NCBI RefSeq assembly: GCF_017303315.1
Contig: NZ_JAFKOI010000008.1
Span: forward strand, 62,001-126,000
DNA: 64,000 bases
Reading direction: 5' to 3'
From: Bacillus sp. NTK071
GTDB lineage: Bacteria; Bacillota; Bacilli; Bacillales; Guptibacillaceae
The notes below the pieces were generated by a model, which saw only the letters and a list, made by a program, of their open reading frames with translations, made no database searches and had not been told where the DNA came from. Both the position numbers and the translations under genes were made by a program. Below, one piece after another: positions 53,001 to 61,729 of this stretch. Positions within the stretch are counted from its first letter, which is position 1. Every line of letters begins with the position of its first letter.

Positions 53001-53957
53001 GCTATTTAAGCCTTCTTTTGAATCTCCTCCACGTTCATATGGAGTACCTAGTAGTTTAATAGCTTGTTTAGCAAATGAATTTTCAGGCCGCGGCATTACA
53101 TTGGTATATCTCTTCGCACCTGTAAATTTAGAGCGATAGTAGTCATCCCCTTGAATGAAATCTACTGTAACCCCAGAGCTAGTCGTTACGTGAATAAATT
53201 GATCGTTCCCAATGTAGATTCCATTATGGGAGATTCCGGGTTTGTATGTATCGCTAAAGAATACAGCATCGCCTGGTTGCAAATCACCTTCTGCAACTTC
53301 TTCCCCTGCTTCCCATTGGTATTCTCTAAGTTCCGGTATATATGTTCCATTGCCATTTTTATAAGCATAGTCAACGAAACCTGGACTATTAAAGCCTTTT
53401 GGAGTCTCTCCTCCACTTTTGTAGGGACTATCAATTAGTGAGAGGGCCGTTTTAACAACTGGGTTTTCTATTTCACTTAGGGACATTTCGTTATAGCGAC
53501 GTGCCTCTGTATATTTCGATTCCCAGTAAGCACTATCAATTAACGAATCTATTGTTACACCTGAAGAAGATGTCACATGTATAAACTGTTCGTCACCTAA
53601 ATAAATTCCGTTATGAGAAATGCCTTCTTTGTACGTATTACTAAAGAACAGTACATCTCCAGGCTGGAGTTCATTCCTTTCAATAGGTGTACCAAATTCC
53701 CATTGCTGTGACAAATATCTTGGGAGATATATATCTGCACCATTTTTTAGAACATAGTTAACAAATCCAGAACCATTAAAGCCTTCAGGTGAATCTCCAC
53801 CTGATTTAAAAGGGGCATCAATATATTTATTTGCTTCATGGACTATGGTGTCTCCTACTTGACCTTCGGCGGATGCGAATGATTGGGATGTAGCGAACAT
53901 AAAAATAGTTGCAAGTACAAAATAATAAAAAATGTAATTTATTGGGTGTTTAACCAA
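50025..53957 (-). CDS. Giant secreted protein of ten NlpC/P60 domains, one catalytic (PgdS-like)
   Basis: 1310 aa. Signal peptide ending ATSQSFASA, then ten tandem NlpC/P60 units of about 127 residues. Each has a GFNxSGF-type segment, LQPGDVVFFSxTYKxGISHN (catalytic His in SHNGIY) and YYSSKYTGARRY. Only unit 9 has the catalytic Cys (YFDCSSFIQHVF, Cys1088, codon 50694-50696); in the others the position is Gly, Pro, Ser, His, Thr, Asn or Ala. It lies directly downstream of the poly-gamma-glutamate operon on the same strand. PgdS, the gamma-glutamyl hydrolase of B. subtilis beside pgs genes, is also built of tandem NlpC/P60 domains, so a polymer-binding and -cutting role is likely. Confidence 0.85.
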   Translation of the reverse strand: MVKHPINYIFYYFVLATIFMFATSQSFASAEGQVGDTIVHEANKYIDAPFKSGGDSPEGFNGSGFVNYVLKNGADIYLPRYLSQQWEFGTPIERNELQPGDVLFFSNTYKEGISHNGIYLGDEQFIHVTSSSGVTIDSLIDSAYWESKYTEARRYNEMSLSEIENPVVKTALSLIDSPYKSGGETPKGFNSPGFVDYAYKNGNGTYIPELREYQWEAGEEVAEGDLQPGDAVFFSDTYKPGISHNGIYIGNDQFIHVTTSSGVTVDFIQGDDYYRSKFTGAKRYTNVMPRPENSFAKQAIKLLGTPYERGGDSKEGLNSSGFIEYAFKEEGVIVPGLTEQQWETGEEISKENLQPGDVVFFSNTYKQGISHNGIYLGNDQFAHVTTSEGVTISYLDKNNYYSSKYTGAKRYDNVTPEPSNSVAKEAMSLIGAPYKRGGESPSGFNHSGLIEYVFKTGANIIVPRLRDDQWAAGEEVAKENLKPGDVIFFSDTYKPGLSHNGVYVGNDQFVHALSSSGVTIDYLSKNSYYSSKYTGARRYDDLTPKPTNEVAKEAISLIGAPYQKGGDSPEGFNGSGFIDYVYKSGGDIVIPRLLDDQWSAGEKVAKEDLEPGDVVFFQDTYKPGISHNGIYVGDDQFVHVTTSTGVTIDYLDKNDYYSSKYAGARRYHSVQSAKLANNPISDKAIELLGSPYESGGESPSGFNSTGFIEYVFQNAADIVVPRLRDDQWVAGEEVAKENLKPGDVVFFQDTYKPGISHNGIYVGSDRFVHVTTSSGVTMDYLDGSSYYSSKYAGARRYNDLKPTAENAITKEALSHFGAPYESGGELPSGFNSSGYIQYVFQTVLETVIPRTTDNQWETGEAVAEGDLQPGDVVFFSNTYKEGISHNGIYLGDDQFIHVTTSGGVVIDYINKSSYYSDKYTGARRFDGLKVVAKNAITEEALSLVGTPYESGGTTPSGFNNSGFVHYVFDSVDIPVPNYTEEQSEVGETITLENLKPGDVVFFENTYKEGISHNGIYLGNDKFVHATSSDGVTIEYLTKSDYYSSRFVFAKRYTGLKLPLDIPLVATAASYLGVPYENGTTRTPEYFDCSSFIQHVFKEQYGIFLPGTSAEQWEFGQPVEKQDLQVGDIVFFSDTYKPGISHNGIYIGNGQIIHANGQDDEVSVAYLDHNAYYSPKYTGARRYDTTSAAEKASGDDIILEAKKHMGIPYTEDGTTPDGFDASGFVQYVFSQNDVVIPRYGFQQIEIGTPVSKEDLKPGDLVFFEGSYIHPGIYIGNDEFIHVSHSSGVDIRNLLKDSYYAPKFKEARRVIE

Positions 53958-54041
53958 AATTACCCCCTCCTATACAATAAAGAATATAATGATTCGTGTT
54001 AATTCGTCAATATTTTTGGGGGTAAATTTACAAAACAATAA

Positions 54042-54078
54042 TAAAGGCACATCTTCATAAGTGAGAAGATGTGCCTTT
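54042..54078 (-). terminator. Rho-independent terminator of the pgs operon
   Basis: AAAGGCACATCTTC / GAAGATGTGCCTTT, 14-bp stem with T-rich flank, between pgsE and the NlpC/P60 gene. Confidence 0.85.
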
Positions 54079-54089
54079 AGACACGATAT

Positions 54090-54302
54090 TTATTTATTAA
54101 CATTATAAGACGTAGTACTTACGTCTCTATTTTCAATTTCTACTTTCTGACTAATCTGTTCAGTTAACTTTAACTGTTGACTTTCAATTGTAGCTAACTC
54201 ATCATCAGTTAACGTTTTTTCATGCTTAAATGTAACCATAAATGCAAATACAAGTGCCAACATTACGAAAGGTTTAGCTTCACGAATAATAGTTTTCAAC
54301 AA
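54090..54302 (-). CDS. pgsE: PgsE/CapE-like small membrane protein
   Basis: 70 aa with one membrane segment (KPFVMLALVFAFMVTF) and a charged C-terminal part. Its place as last gene after pgsB-pgsC-pgsA-capD corresponds to the small CapE/PgsE subunit needed for efficient polymer synthesis. It is somewhat longer than known CapE/PgsE. The call rests on operon position, as these proteins have little sequence conservation. Confidence 0.7.
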   Translation of the reverse strand: MLKTIIREAKPFVMLALVFAFMVTFKHEKTLTDDELATIESQQLKLTEQISQKVEIENRDVSTTSYNVNK

Positions 54303-54326
54303 AATACACTCCTCATAATTAATTGC

Positions 54327-55988
54327 TTATTTTTCTACTTGCCATGATCCAAGGCGGCGCTTATCCGCTCCACCGTACATCAAATCTTCTTCATAATTCA
54401 CAACAAGGCTTTGGACACCGCCATAATACTGGCCAGCTTCATAAATTTCGACACGATATCCTCTATCTTCTAAATCATCAATAACTTCTTCAGAGAAGAC
54501 TTCCTCTGATTCAAGCATGATTTTGTCATCTTCAACATAAAAGCGTGGATGTTCAATGGCTTCCTCAATCGACTCCTTAAAGTAAAGGTTACGAACAAGA
54601 ACCTCTGTAAGCATCATTGGGATCCTTTTACCACCTGGAGTCCCAATGCCGATCTCCGGTCGACCATTCTTTGACAAAATAGTTGGAGCCGTATAGCTTC
54701 TAGGACTTTTTCCGGGTTCAACATCATTTATGGAGCTATTATTTTCACTAAAATTCTTTAATTGGTTATTAAGAAAATAGCCATCAATGTATGTACCTGA
54801 ACCAAAGAAATTACTTAATGTATGAGTAGCAGAAATCATTGTTCCTTCTTTATCGACGATAACAAAGTGAGTCGTGTTATCATGATCTTCGAAATCTGCA
54901 AGACTATCATTAATTTCGTAATCTTCAGATAGGTGTTCCATTGAAATACCCTTTGCAAGTTCCTTAGAATAGTCGAAGCTTGTTAATTTATCTGCATTTA
55001 CATCAACGAACCCTGGATCAGCGATTTCTTCAAGACGATCATTGTAGGTTCTCTTCGTTATCTCTCCAACGAGGTGAATGAAATCAGCCGGGTCATCTTC
55101 TGATTTTTCTACATTCATTAGTTCAGCCATCTGTAACGATTGAATCAGTGTAATCCCACCCAAGGGTGCCGGTGCTGAATAGACATCGTATCCAGCAAAC
55201 GTACCTTTCGTTGGCTCTTTCTTAAGAGTAGCGTACGTTTGAAGGTCTTCACTTTTAATCTCATCCGTTTGATCTAAGATGTGTTCACCTAGCTCACCTT
55301 CATAAAAAGCTGAGGCACCTTCTTCTTGTATCGTCCGAAGTGTGTCTGCAAGTTGTTTTTGTTTTAACGTAACGCCAGGGTTAATCGGTTTACCATTTGG
55401 ATAAAAGTGAGGGATATCACTAATAGGCATTCGGTACTGAGCACCTTTTAACCGATCATATAAGTCCTGGTCTACTTTAAAACCCTTCTCAGCGATGTTA
55501 ATTGCTGGTGCGATAAGCTTCTTCATGTCAATCGTTCCGTAATCGGCATGAAGGTCTTCCATTCCCTTTACGAGCCCCGGAACACCTGCATAGCTTGAAG
55601 GAAGACTTCCACTAAGAGGGGCATTCTCGCGGTATTGGTAAGAAATAGGCTTACTGTTTTTAGGGTGAATAAGCATTTCGCCACCACCACCAATTCCTGA
55701 ACCGTATGGCTCGACTACACCCAGAACATACGAAACGGCAATGGCTGCATCAACTGCATTACCACCACTCTCCATCACGTCCATACCTACTTTTACAGCA
55801 AGTGGATGAGAAGCACTCACGCCAAATCCTTCACTTGACTTGAGAGGTTCAGATGTCGTCACGTTATAGTCAGGAGAAGTTGAAAACGGGAGGTTTTCAG
55901 GCTCAAGACCAACAAATTTATAAAAAGCTACGAAACCAACAACGAATATTATCGATAATAGAACAATAAACTTTTTACTCTCCAACAA
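54327..55988 (-). CDS. Gamma-glutamyltransferase, CapD/PgsD-like
   Basis: 553 aa, N-terminal membrane anchor (KKFIVLLSIIFVVGFVAFYK), then the Ntn-hydrolase: GGNAVDAAIAVSYVLGVVEP, GSGIGGGGEMLI, and the autoprocessing site HDNTTHFVIVDKEG with the nucleophile Thr. C-terminal GIGTPGGKRIPMMLTEVL. In B. anthracis CapD cuts poly-gamma-glutamate and attaches it to peptidoglycan. Its start overlaps the end of pgsA by 14 bases, so it is part of the operon, and the polymer is probably wall-anchored rather than only released. Confidence 0.88.
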   Translation of the reverse strand: MLESKKFIVLLSIIFVVGFVAFYKFVGLEPENLPFSTSPDYNVTTSEPLKSSEGFGVSASHPLAVKVGMDVMESGGNAVDAAIAVSYVLGVVEPYGSGIGGGGEMLIHPKNSKPISYQYRENAPLSGSLPSSYAGVPGLVKGMEDLHADYGTIDMKKLIAPAINIAEKGFKVDQDLYDRLKGAQYRMPISDIPHFYPNGKPINPGVTLKQKQLADTLRTIQEEGASAFYEGELGEHILDQTDEIKSEDLQTYATLKKEPTKGTFAGYDVYSAPAPLGGITLIQSLQMAELMNVEKSEDDPADFIHLVGEITKRTYNDRLEEIADPGFVDVNADKLTSFDYSKELAKGISMEHLSEDYEINDSLADFEDHDNTTHFVIVDKEGTMISATHTLSNFFGSGTYIDGYFLNNQLKNFSENNSSINDVEPGKSPRSYTAPTILSKNGRPEIGIGTPGGKRIPMMLTEVLVRNLYFKESIEEAIEHPRFYVEDDKIMLESEEVFSEEVIDDLEDRGYRVEIYEAGQYYGGVQSLVVNYEEDLMYGGADKRRLGSWQVEK

Positions 55989-57132
55989 TAGTTGCCCCTT
56001 TCAAAACACGTGAATGGTCAACTGGTAGAATGATATTGCCCCCCCTTTTCGTCCAAGCTTCTTTATCAAGGTTCTTTGTTAATTGCCTTGTGATTTTGGC
56101 GTTATTATACCAATTCATATCTGTAAGTGGTCTAGGCTGTGTGTTTCTGATATAGGCAGGAATAACCTCTATCTCACCTGTTCCATCCTTGTACAAACGG
56201 TACTGGACTAAAGCGGTATCTCTACTTCTTGACCACCCCTGGTCAAATACAAAGCTTCCAAGACTGTAAAAAATAACTGTGTCATTATAACGTTCAATTG
56301 TAGACAAAACATGGGAGCCATGACCAACAATAATATCGGCACCAGCTTCAGAAATGGCATGTGCTATCTCTTCTTGACGAGGGTGCGCTCCGTTTTCATA
56401 CTCCTGCCCCCAGTGCATATGGACAAACACAAGGTCAGCGTTTTGCTTTGCTTCTCCAATCATAGGAATGTAATTCTTTGGAGAAGCTGGGAGGACGCCT
56501 CCTTTTGTATCTCTTGCTTCGCTGTCATCTTCAAAAATATCATTGAAACCCAGTGTTGCAATCTTGATGCCGTTCACCTTGGTATAATGAATTTGTTTAG
56601 CTTCATCAAGATTGTCCCCAGCACCGACAATTCCAGTATCCAAAGATTTAAATGTAGAGAGGGTATCTTCCAATCCTTCAATACCATAATCAAGCATGTG
56701 GTTATTAGCGAGATTAGCTACTGTGAAGTTCGCACGGTCAAGTGCCTTTGCGCTTTCCTCACTAGTTTTTAATGTAACCGACTTGTCCACTGCTGGAGTA
56801 TTCTCATCCAACACCACAGGGTTTTCAAAGTTTCCTGTTACATAGTCTGAATTCTTAAAATAAGTCGAAACATATTTGAATGGGTGATCAGTTCCGTACT
56901 CACCTGTCGCTTTTTCAACATATCGACCCATCATAATATCCCCAACCATAGTAGCAGTGACCAAAGCATCATCTTTAATTGCTTCTGTTTCACCAGGTTT
57001 GAATAAATAAGAAAAAGGAATAATAAGGATAAAGCATAAAAATAGCGCAATGAGCGTATGCGTAAGAGTTCTTTTCTTGTGCCATTTGATTTTCTTTAAG
57101 ATCTTCTCTTTAAAATTAAGTTTTCTAGCCAT
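55975..57132 (-). CDS. pgsA: Poly-gamma-glutamate synthesis protein PgsA/CapA
   Basis: 385 aa. Membrane anchor at residues about 23-45 (LTHTLIALFLCFILIIPFSY), then the CapA metallophosphatase-like domain: VGDIMMGRYVEKATGEYG, GNFENPV, ANLANNHMLDYG, VFVHMHWGQEYENG, VGHGSHVL. It takes part in polymer synthesis or export at the membrane. Overlaps capD and lies 11 bases after pgsC. Confidence 0.9.
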   Translation of the reverse strand: MARKLNFKEKILKKIKWHKKRTLTHTLIALFLCFILIIPFSYLFKPGETEAIKDDALVTATMVGDIMMGRYVEKATGEYGTDHPFKYVSTYFKNSDYVTGNFENPVVLDENTPAVDKSVTLKTSEESAKALDRANFTVANLANNHMLDYGIEGLEDTLSTFKSLDTGIVGAGDNLDEAKQIHYTKVNGIKIATLGFNDIFEDDSEARDTKGGVLPASPKNYIPMIGEAKQNADLVFVHMHWGQEYENGAHPRQEEIAHAISEAGADIIVGHGSHVLSTIERYNDTVIFYSLGSFVFDQGWSRSRDTALVQYRLYKDGTGEIEVIPAYIRNTQPRPLTDMNWYNNAKITRQLTKNLDKEAWTKRGGNIILPVDHSRVLKGATIVGE

Positions 57133-57143
57133 TTACATTCACC

Positions 57144-57593
57144 CTAAACGAGATAGTATACAAACATAATTAAGAATGTAATACCGCTAAGGAGGATCGT
57201 ACTTCCTATCGTAGGTACAACACCTTGTTTTTGGATTGTGTTCGCAATCAACCCAGGAACAATGACACCTATTCCGCGCAACTCAAATATTTCAAATGGT
57301 ATAATTGGGTATGCAAAATCAAGTAGTAACTTGATAGCGATTCCTGTGGTCAACATCGCTGCGAATTTTCGACGTCCGTACAAAATTGTAAATCTAGTAA
57401 TACCATGTTGTACAATTAGATAGGTTAATAGGCTAATAATGAACATAGTCAACATGAAAATAGGCTGATCAAAGCTTAAGGCAAGGTAACCTGGTACAAT
57501 TAAGCCAGCAGGTAAGATACCTGTTTTCTCAGCATAAATCAAACTCAAAATAACACCAATAACTAAAGATATATATAAATCAGAACCAAACAC
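57144..57593 (-). CDS. pgsC: Poly-gamma-glutamate synthesis protein PgsC/CapC
   Basis: 149 aa integral membrane protein with four to five helices: MFGSDLYISLVIGVILSLIY, the TGILPAGLIVPGYLAL block and FEIFELRGIGVIVPGLIANT, all standard for CapC. Length equals the family. It forms the synthetase core with PgsB. Twelve bases after pgsB. Confidence 0.92.
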   Translation of the reverse strand: MFGSDLYISLVIGVILSLIYAEKTGILPAGLIVPGYLALSFDQPIFMLTMFIISLLTYLIVQHGITRFTILYGRRKFAAMLTTGIAIKLLLDFAYPIIPFEIFELRGIGVIVPGLIANTIQKQGVVPTIGSTILLSGITFLIMFVYYLV

Positions 57594-57605
57594 TTGTGTA
57601 TCCTC

Positions 57606-58787
57606 CTAGCTGACTCGCTGCTTGAATTTGTATTCGTTAAATTTATCGATTAGAGGTTCAGCCGCTCCATGAATGTTACCTACACCATAAAAGACGGTGT
57701 TTAATAAATGTGGCTCAAGCTCTTTGTATATTTCATCTGTTGAATAACCTTCTAAGTTAAGAAGTTGATTTGCAGGTATATTTCCTTCATTAAAGGCATC
57801 TACGATTGGACTAGTTGTTTCTCCAATAAGGACAACCGCTTCCGCTTTAATATAAGGAAGAACGTCTCTTGCGAACTGTTCTGTTCGATCAACACGGTCA
57901 GCTCTGCAGTTCATGATGACGAATGGATTATCCGATGGATAACCTAGTTGCTCTACCCTTCTCCAAATATTAATAGTAGACTGGGCATCATTTGCAGCAA
58001 ACCCATTTACAAAGAAGGCTGGAGATTGTTCATCTCCGAGAGGTAATATTCTCATAGCACCCACATCGGGCTGTGCTTTGAGCATGCCTCTAAAGGCTGT
58101 TTCTTCATCAATTCCTAGTGCTTCAGCAACTGCTAACGCAAGCGAAGCATTCTCAGGGAATACCATATATTCGAATTTCAAAAGGAAGTCGTCGGAGATT
58201 CTCGAATTGTCTGCAATAATAACTTCTGTGTTTCGTTTACGGGCAATTCTCGTGAAGTAATTTACATAAGGAGATTCTGTAATGATGAGATGCCCATTAT
58301 AAGGAATAGTTGCAGTAAACGCTTCTGCAATTTCATCCAACGTTGGGCCCATTACGTCCATGTGGTCTTCAAGAACATTTACAATAACGCCAATGTTCGC
58401 CTGAAGCATTTGTTTCTGGAAGATGATTTGGTAATCAGGATTAACAGCCATACACTCGCTTACAAGAGCCTCTGCATTTCTTTCTGCAGCTTCCTTAACT
58501 ACCATTTTTTGTTCTCTAATATTCGGACCTTCAAGACGCCGTTTAATAGGCTTCTCTTCACTTGTGTCCCAATAGATCATACGTGCTTGCGTACCAGTTG
58601 TTTTTCCAATCGTCCGCATGTTTGCCTCTACAAGCACACCTGTCACAAGTCTAGTAACGGTCGATTTACCTCGAACCCCATTGATATTTACACGTACTGG
58701 TAAACTATCAATGTTTTTCTGATGTTGTCTGCGCTCATATATTCCAATGCTAAGGATGAGCAGCAACACAAAAGGAATTAACAGCAT
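57606..58787 (-). CDS. pgsB: Poly-gamma-glutamate synthase PgsB/CapB
   Basis: 393 aa, Mur-ligase-like amide ligase. N-terminal membrane segment (MLLIPFVLLLILSIGIYERR), P-loop NINGVRGKSTVTRLV (about residues 34-48), then VRTIGKTTGTQAR-like MRTIGKTTGTQARMI and VIVNVLEDHMDVMGPTLDEI. It joins glutamate units through the gamma-carboxyl using ATP. First gene of the operon; ribosome site AAAGGGGAAAGGG before the ATG. Confidence 0.93.
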   Translation of the reverse strand: MLLIPFVLLLILSIGIYERRQHQKNIDSLPVRVNINGVRGKSTVTRLVTGVLVEANMRTIGKTTGTQARMIYWDTSEEKPIKRRLEGPNIREQKMVVKEAAERNAEALVSECMAVNPDYQIIFQKQMLQANIGVIVNVLEDHMDVMGPTLDEIAEAFTATIPYNGHLIITESPYVNYFTRIARKRNTEVIIADNSRISDDFLLKFEYMVFPENASLALAVAEALGIDEETAFRGMLKAQPDVGAMRILPLGDEQSPAFFVNGFAANDAQSTINIWRRVEQLGYPSDNPFVIMNCRADRVDRTEQFARDVLPYIKAEAVVLIGETTSPIVDAFNEGNIPANQLLNLEGYSTDEIYKELEPHLLNTVFYGVGNIHGAAEPLIDKFNEYKFKQRVS

Positions 58788-59213
58788 TCCCTTTCCCCTT
58801 TCTTCCCTTTAACTTAATGTGTGAATTCGTTTTAGTTACAAACGTTGTTCATTATAAGACATTACCTGACTAATAACAACAAGAAATATCCCTTTATTCA
58901 CTTTCCTTATAATATCACTCAAAACTAAGGAAAGGAACCATTTTTTTTGGCGAAAAATGTAAAAATAGCGTACTAATTGTAATAAAAAGTACCAATATGA
59001 TTTACATTCTAAAATTTACATTCTAGTAAAATTGGTGATCTCTTTAGATCTAAATTCCAAACAGCATTTACAGTAACACACTGTAACTGGATATGCCAAT
59101 TATTATATGTAAACTATGTTTCCTCTTTTTGTATATACGAGAATTGTTCACGTCATTCTTACGTCCTTAATAAGGTTACCAATCTTCTATTATGTTACGT
59201 GCTCATTCAAGCC
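58788..59213. other. Intergenic region with probable pgs promoter
   Basis: 426 bases between the RAYT remnant and pgsB. It holds a direct repeat TTTACATTCTA (about 58998 and 59014) and a GTAC-bounded AT-rich segment (58971-58992), both possible regulator sites for the pgs operon. No gene seen. Confidence 0.4.
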
Positions 59214-59797
59214 CTATAAATCAGATTTGAAATCATCTATGCAATGATCCTCGTTTACTGTCTCGTTAAACTCCTTGAACCTCTCAATAGCCTTCGCTCG
59301 GTCTTTTCCAAACATGTTTAATATCATATTACAATCTACCAAACGCGTTACCGAAGTTAGTTGATAATACTGTCGACAGCTACTCACTCCCATTTCTCCA
59401 CAGCCCTTACCATTCTAGCTTTTAGAGGATTTTGATGAATGTACCGAATTACGGTAAGAAGATAGTCCACTGTCTCTACATTCTCACTTTTGAATCGATC
59501 CTCAAATAGATGGCCGGTTGTGTTGTATTTAAAATGATAGTACTTGACGAAGCTTACGGCGATGCGTTTGATGGTGATAGAGATGTCTTCGTTCCCTTCT
59601 TTCATTAGAAGGTGAACGTGATTGCTCATTAAACACCACGCATAGATTTTCACCTTGTACAGGGTTGAGTACTTTTGGAGGGTTTGAAGGAATTGAAGCC
59701 GATCTTCATTATCGTGAAAGATCTCCTGTCTGTTTGCTCCTCTATAGATAATATGATAGATTCCTGTGCGACTTTTTTGTCTCGCTTTACGAGGCAT
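59214..59797 (-). pseudogene. REP-associated tyrosine transposase (RAYT, Y1_Tnp), one-base frameshift
   Basis: The intact first part (MPRKARQKSRTGIYHIIYRG) has the HUH pair in LMSNHVHLLMKEG and a candidate catalytic Tyr in VKYYHFKYNTTGHLFEDRF, followed by IRYIHQNPLKARMV. It stops at TGA 59384-59386 after VEKWE. Adding one base there (TGAGT read as TGGAGT) restores the usual W-S-S continuation and opens a frame SCRQYYQLTSVTRLVDCNMI ... FGKDRAKAIERFKEF to a TAG at 59214, giving 194 residues, the normal RAYT length. RAYTs mobilise or process REP hairpins. It starts 20 bases after comM. Confidence 0.85.
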
Positions 59798-59817
59798 GAC
59801 AAATGACGGTGACGTTT

Positions 59818-61377
59818 CTATTGGTAGTGCACATTAAGATTTTCTCCTGTGAGTGATTTTTTGTGGAAGGATTGGATTGAGTGCAGGGATATTCTCCTTA
59901 ATAGAAGGGCTTCTTCAATGGCTTCATCTGATATGAAGATGTCGCCTTTCAAATCAGCGATGGTTCTCGAGAGTCGAATGATTTTGATTTGCACGCGATT
60001 GCTAAAACCTTGTGCACTTGATAATGATTGGAGGTTGTGTTGCTGGAGTGGTGTTAGAGGGCTACTGCTTGTGAGCTGTTCAAATGTAACGCTCCCGTTG
60101 CACACTTCTTTTCCATAACGAGCATACTGACGTTCTCTTGCAGCTATCACGCGCTTTTTCACTTTTTCTGATGATTCCATGCCATCAAAATTGTGTTCGT
60201 TTAGATTAACGGGTTTTAGCGAGAGTAGAATGTCGATCCGATCTAAAATGGGACCCGATACGCGACTTTTGTAAGATCTGATTTGTTTTTCTGAGCATGT
60301 GCAATAGTGGTTACTTGAGCCCCAATACCCACATGGACAGGGGTTCATGGCAGCGATGAAGATGAATTTCGCAGGATACGTAACGGTCGAATGCACGAGG
60401 CCGATCGTCACCATTTCATTCTCCATAGGTTGCCGCAACATATCGAGCGTCTTCTTTGAGAATTCACCTAATTCATCGAGAAACAACACGCCTCGATGGG
60501 CTAGCGAAACTTCCCCTGGCTTTGGGTTGGTTCCTCCACCGATGATTGATACTGATGAAGCGGAATGATGGGGATGACGATAGGATGGCAAAGTGAGCGA
60601 GTCGTATGGTGCACCAGCTAATTGGTATAAACTGATTTTTTCAAGCTGCGCTTCCTTTGATAATGACGGGAGGATAGATGGGAACGTTTCAGCTAAAAGA
60701 CTTTTTCCACAGCCTGGCGGACCATCCATAAGAAGATAGTGCTCTCCGCTTGCGGCTATTTCTAAAGCTCGCTTTGCGAAGTCATGTCCTAATATTTGAT
60801 TGAAATTTCGTTGAAAGTGGATGAATTCATTTATGGATTCTTTTGGCTTCGTCACTGGCAGGATCTGTTGACCGAAGAGAAGATCGACTACGTCCTGAAT
60901 GGTTTGAACGTAGACCAATTCGAGCTCGTCCATTTCTACCGTAGGAATCGTGAGGTCAAAAGGAAGGAATAACGTTTGAAGCTGCAACTTTTTCGCGGCC
61001 AGAATCGCAGCAATCATTCCTTCAACCGGTAAGATTGTTCCATCTAATGATAGTGCACCAATAAACCCAGTGTTTGGAGGGATGTTGTCTCTAAGCGCTT
61101 TGATTTCTTTCAGAATCCCAATCGCAATAGGAAGATCAAATAACGGACCGTACTTTTTCTGCTCGGCTGGCGAGAGATTAATAACGACTTTCGAATCAAC
61201 TAATGGAAAACCAATACTATAAAGCGCTGCCGACACCCGCTCCTTCGATTCTTTCACAGACGCATCCGGTAAGCCTACGATAATTACGGTCTCAATCCCT
61301 TCCGTTATCTGCACTTCTACCTGAACACGGTAGCCTTCTAATCCTTTTAATCCGATACTTGTGACTTTTGCGGACAT
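59818..61377 (-). CDS. YifB/ComM-family Mg-chelatase-like AAA+ ATPase
   Basis: 519 aa, full length. N-terminal Lon-protease-like domain (GLPDASVKESKERVSAALYS, NLSPAEQKKYGPLFDLPIAI), Walker A MDGPPGCGKSLLAETFPSIL (about residue 218), Walker B RGVLFLDELGEFSKKTLDML, Cys cluster CPCGYWGSSNHYCTC, then VSGPILDRIDI and RVQIKIIRLSRTIADLKGD. ComM is a branch-migration helicase aiding integration of DNA during natural transformation. The RAYT pseudogene follows by 20 bases, and a fragment of a diverged comM lies at 63103. Confidence 0.92.
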   Translation of the reverse strand: MSAKVTSIGLKGLEGYRVQVEVQITEGIETVIIVGLPDASVKESKERVSAALYSIGFPLVDSKVVINLSPAEQKKYGPLFDLPIAIGILKEIKALRDNIPPNTGFIGALSLDGTILPVEGMIAAILAAKKLQLQTLFLPFDLTIPTVEMDELELVYVQTIQDVVDLLFGQQILPVTKPKESINEFIHFQRNFNQILGHDFAKRALEIAASGEHYLLMDGPPGCGKSLLAETFPSILPSLSKEAQLEKISLYQLAGAPYDSLTLPSYRHPHHSASSVSIIGGGTNPKPGEVSLAHRGVLFLDELGEFSKKTLDMLRQPMENEMVTIGLVHSTVTYPAKFIFIAAMNPCPCGYWGSSNHYCTCSEKQIRSYKSRVSGPILDRIDILLSLKPVNLNEHNFDGMESSEKVKKRVIAARERQYARYGKEVCNGSVTFEQLTSSSPLTPLQQHNLQSLSSAQGFSNRVQIKIIRLSRTIADLKGDIFISDEAIEEALLLRRISLHSIQSFHKKSLTGENLNVHYQ

Positions 61378-61729
61378 GGATTAGCTCCTTTGTATTTTGT
61401 TTTCTTGTCGTGCTATTAATATGGGTTTTTTGATTCATTATTGGAGATCGGTGAAGTTTACCTGGAATTGAGAGGACGTAGTCATTCCTTTGATGAAGAG
61501 AAATTGGGATGGAGTGGTTGATCTTTGGGGATAACGATAGAGTTGTGATTAGTAGATAACAGTCTAGTGGTTAATCTTTCAGAGGGTTTAGTCATTTTCA
61601 ATTATCTTATTCACTATTTAGCCATACATATCCTATCTCATTATGAAAATTTGATGAATTACGGTTGAGATCATCACTCGACTTCAATCCAACAACTCCT
61701 TTTCATGATTAACACTTTATCGTCAGCCT
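61378..61729. other. Intergenic region, no gene seen
   Basis: 352 bases between two minus-strand genes. I see no open frame, terminator hairpin or repeat copy here. Confidence 0.4.

Noticed and set aside
56311-56772. 153-codon plus-strand frame within pgsA
   Set aside because: Shadow frame; pgsA on the other strand carries clear CapA motifs.
59384-59400. Programmed frameshift in the RAYT gene
   Set aside because: No slippery heptamer or downstream structure is seen at GAGTGAGTAGC; a one-base deletion is the simpler reading.
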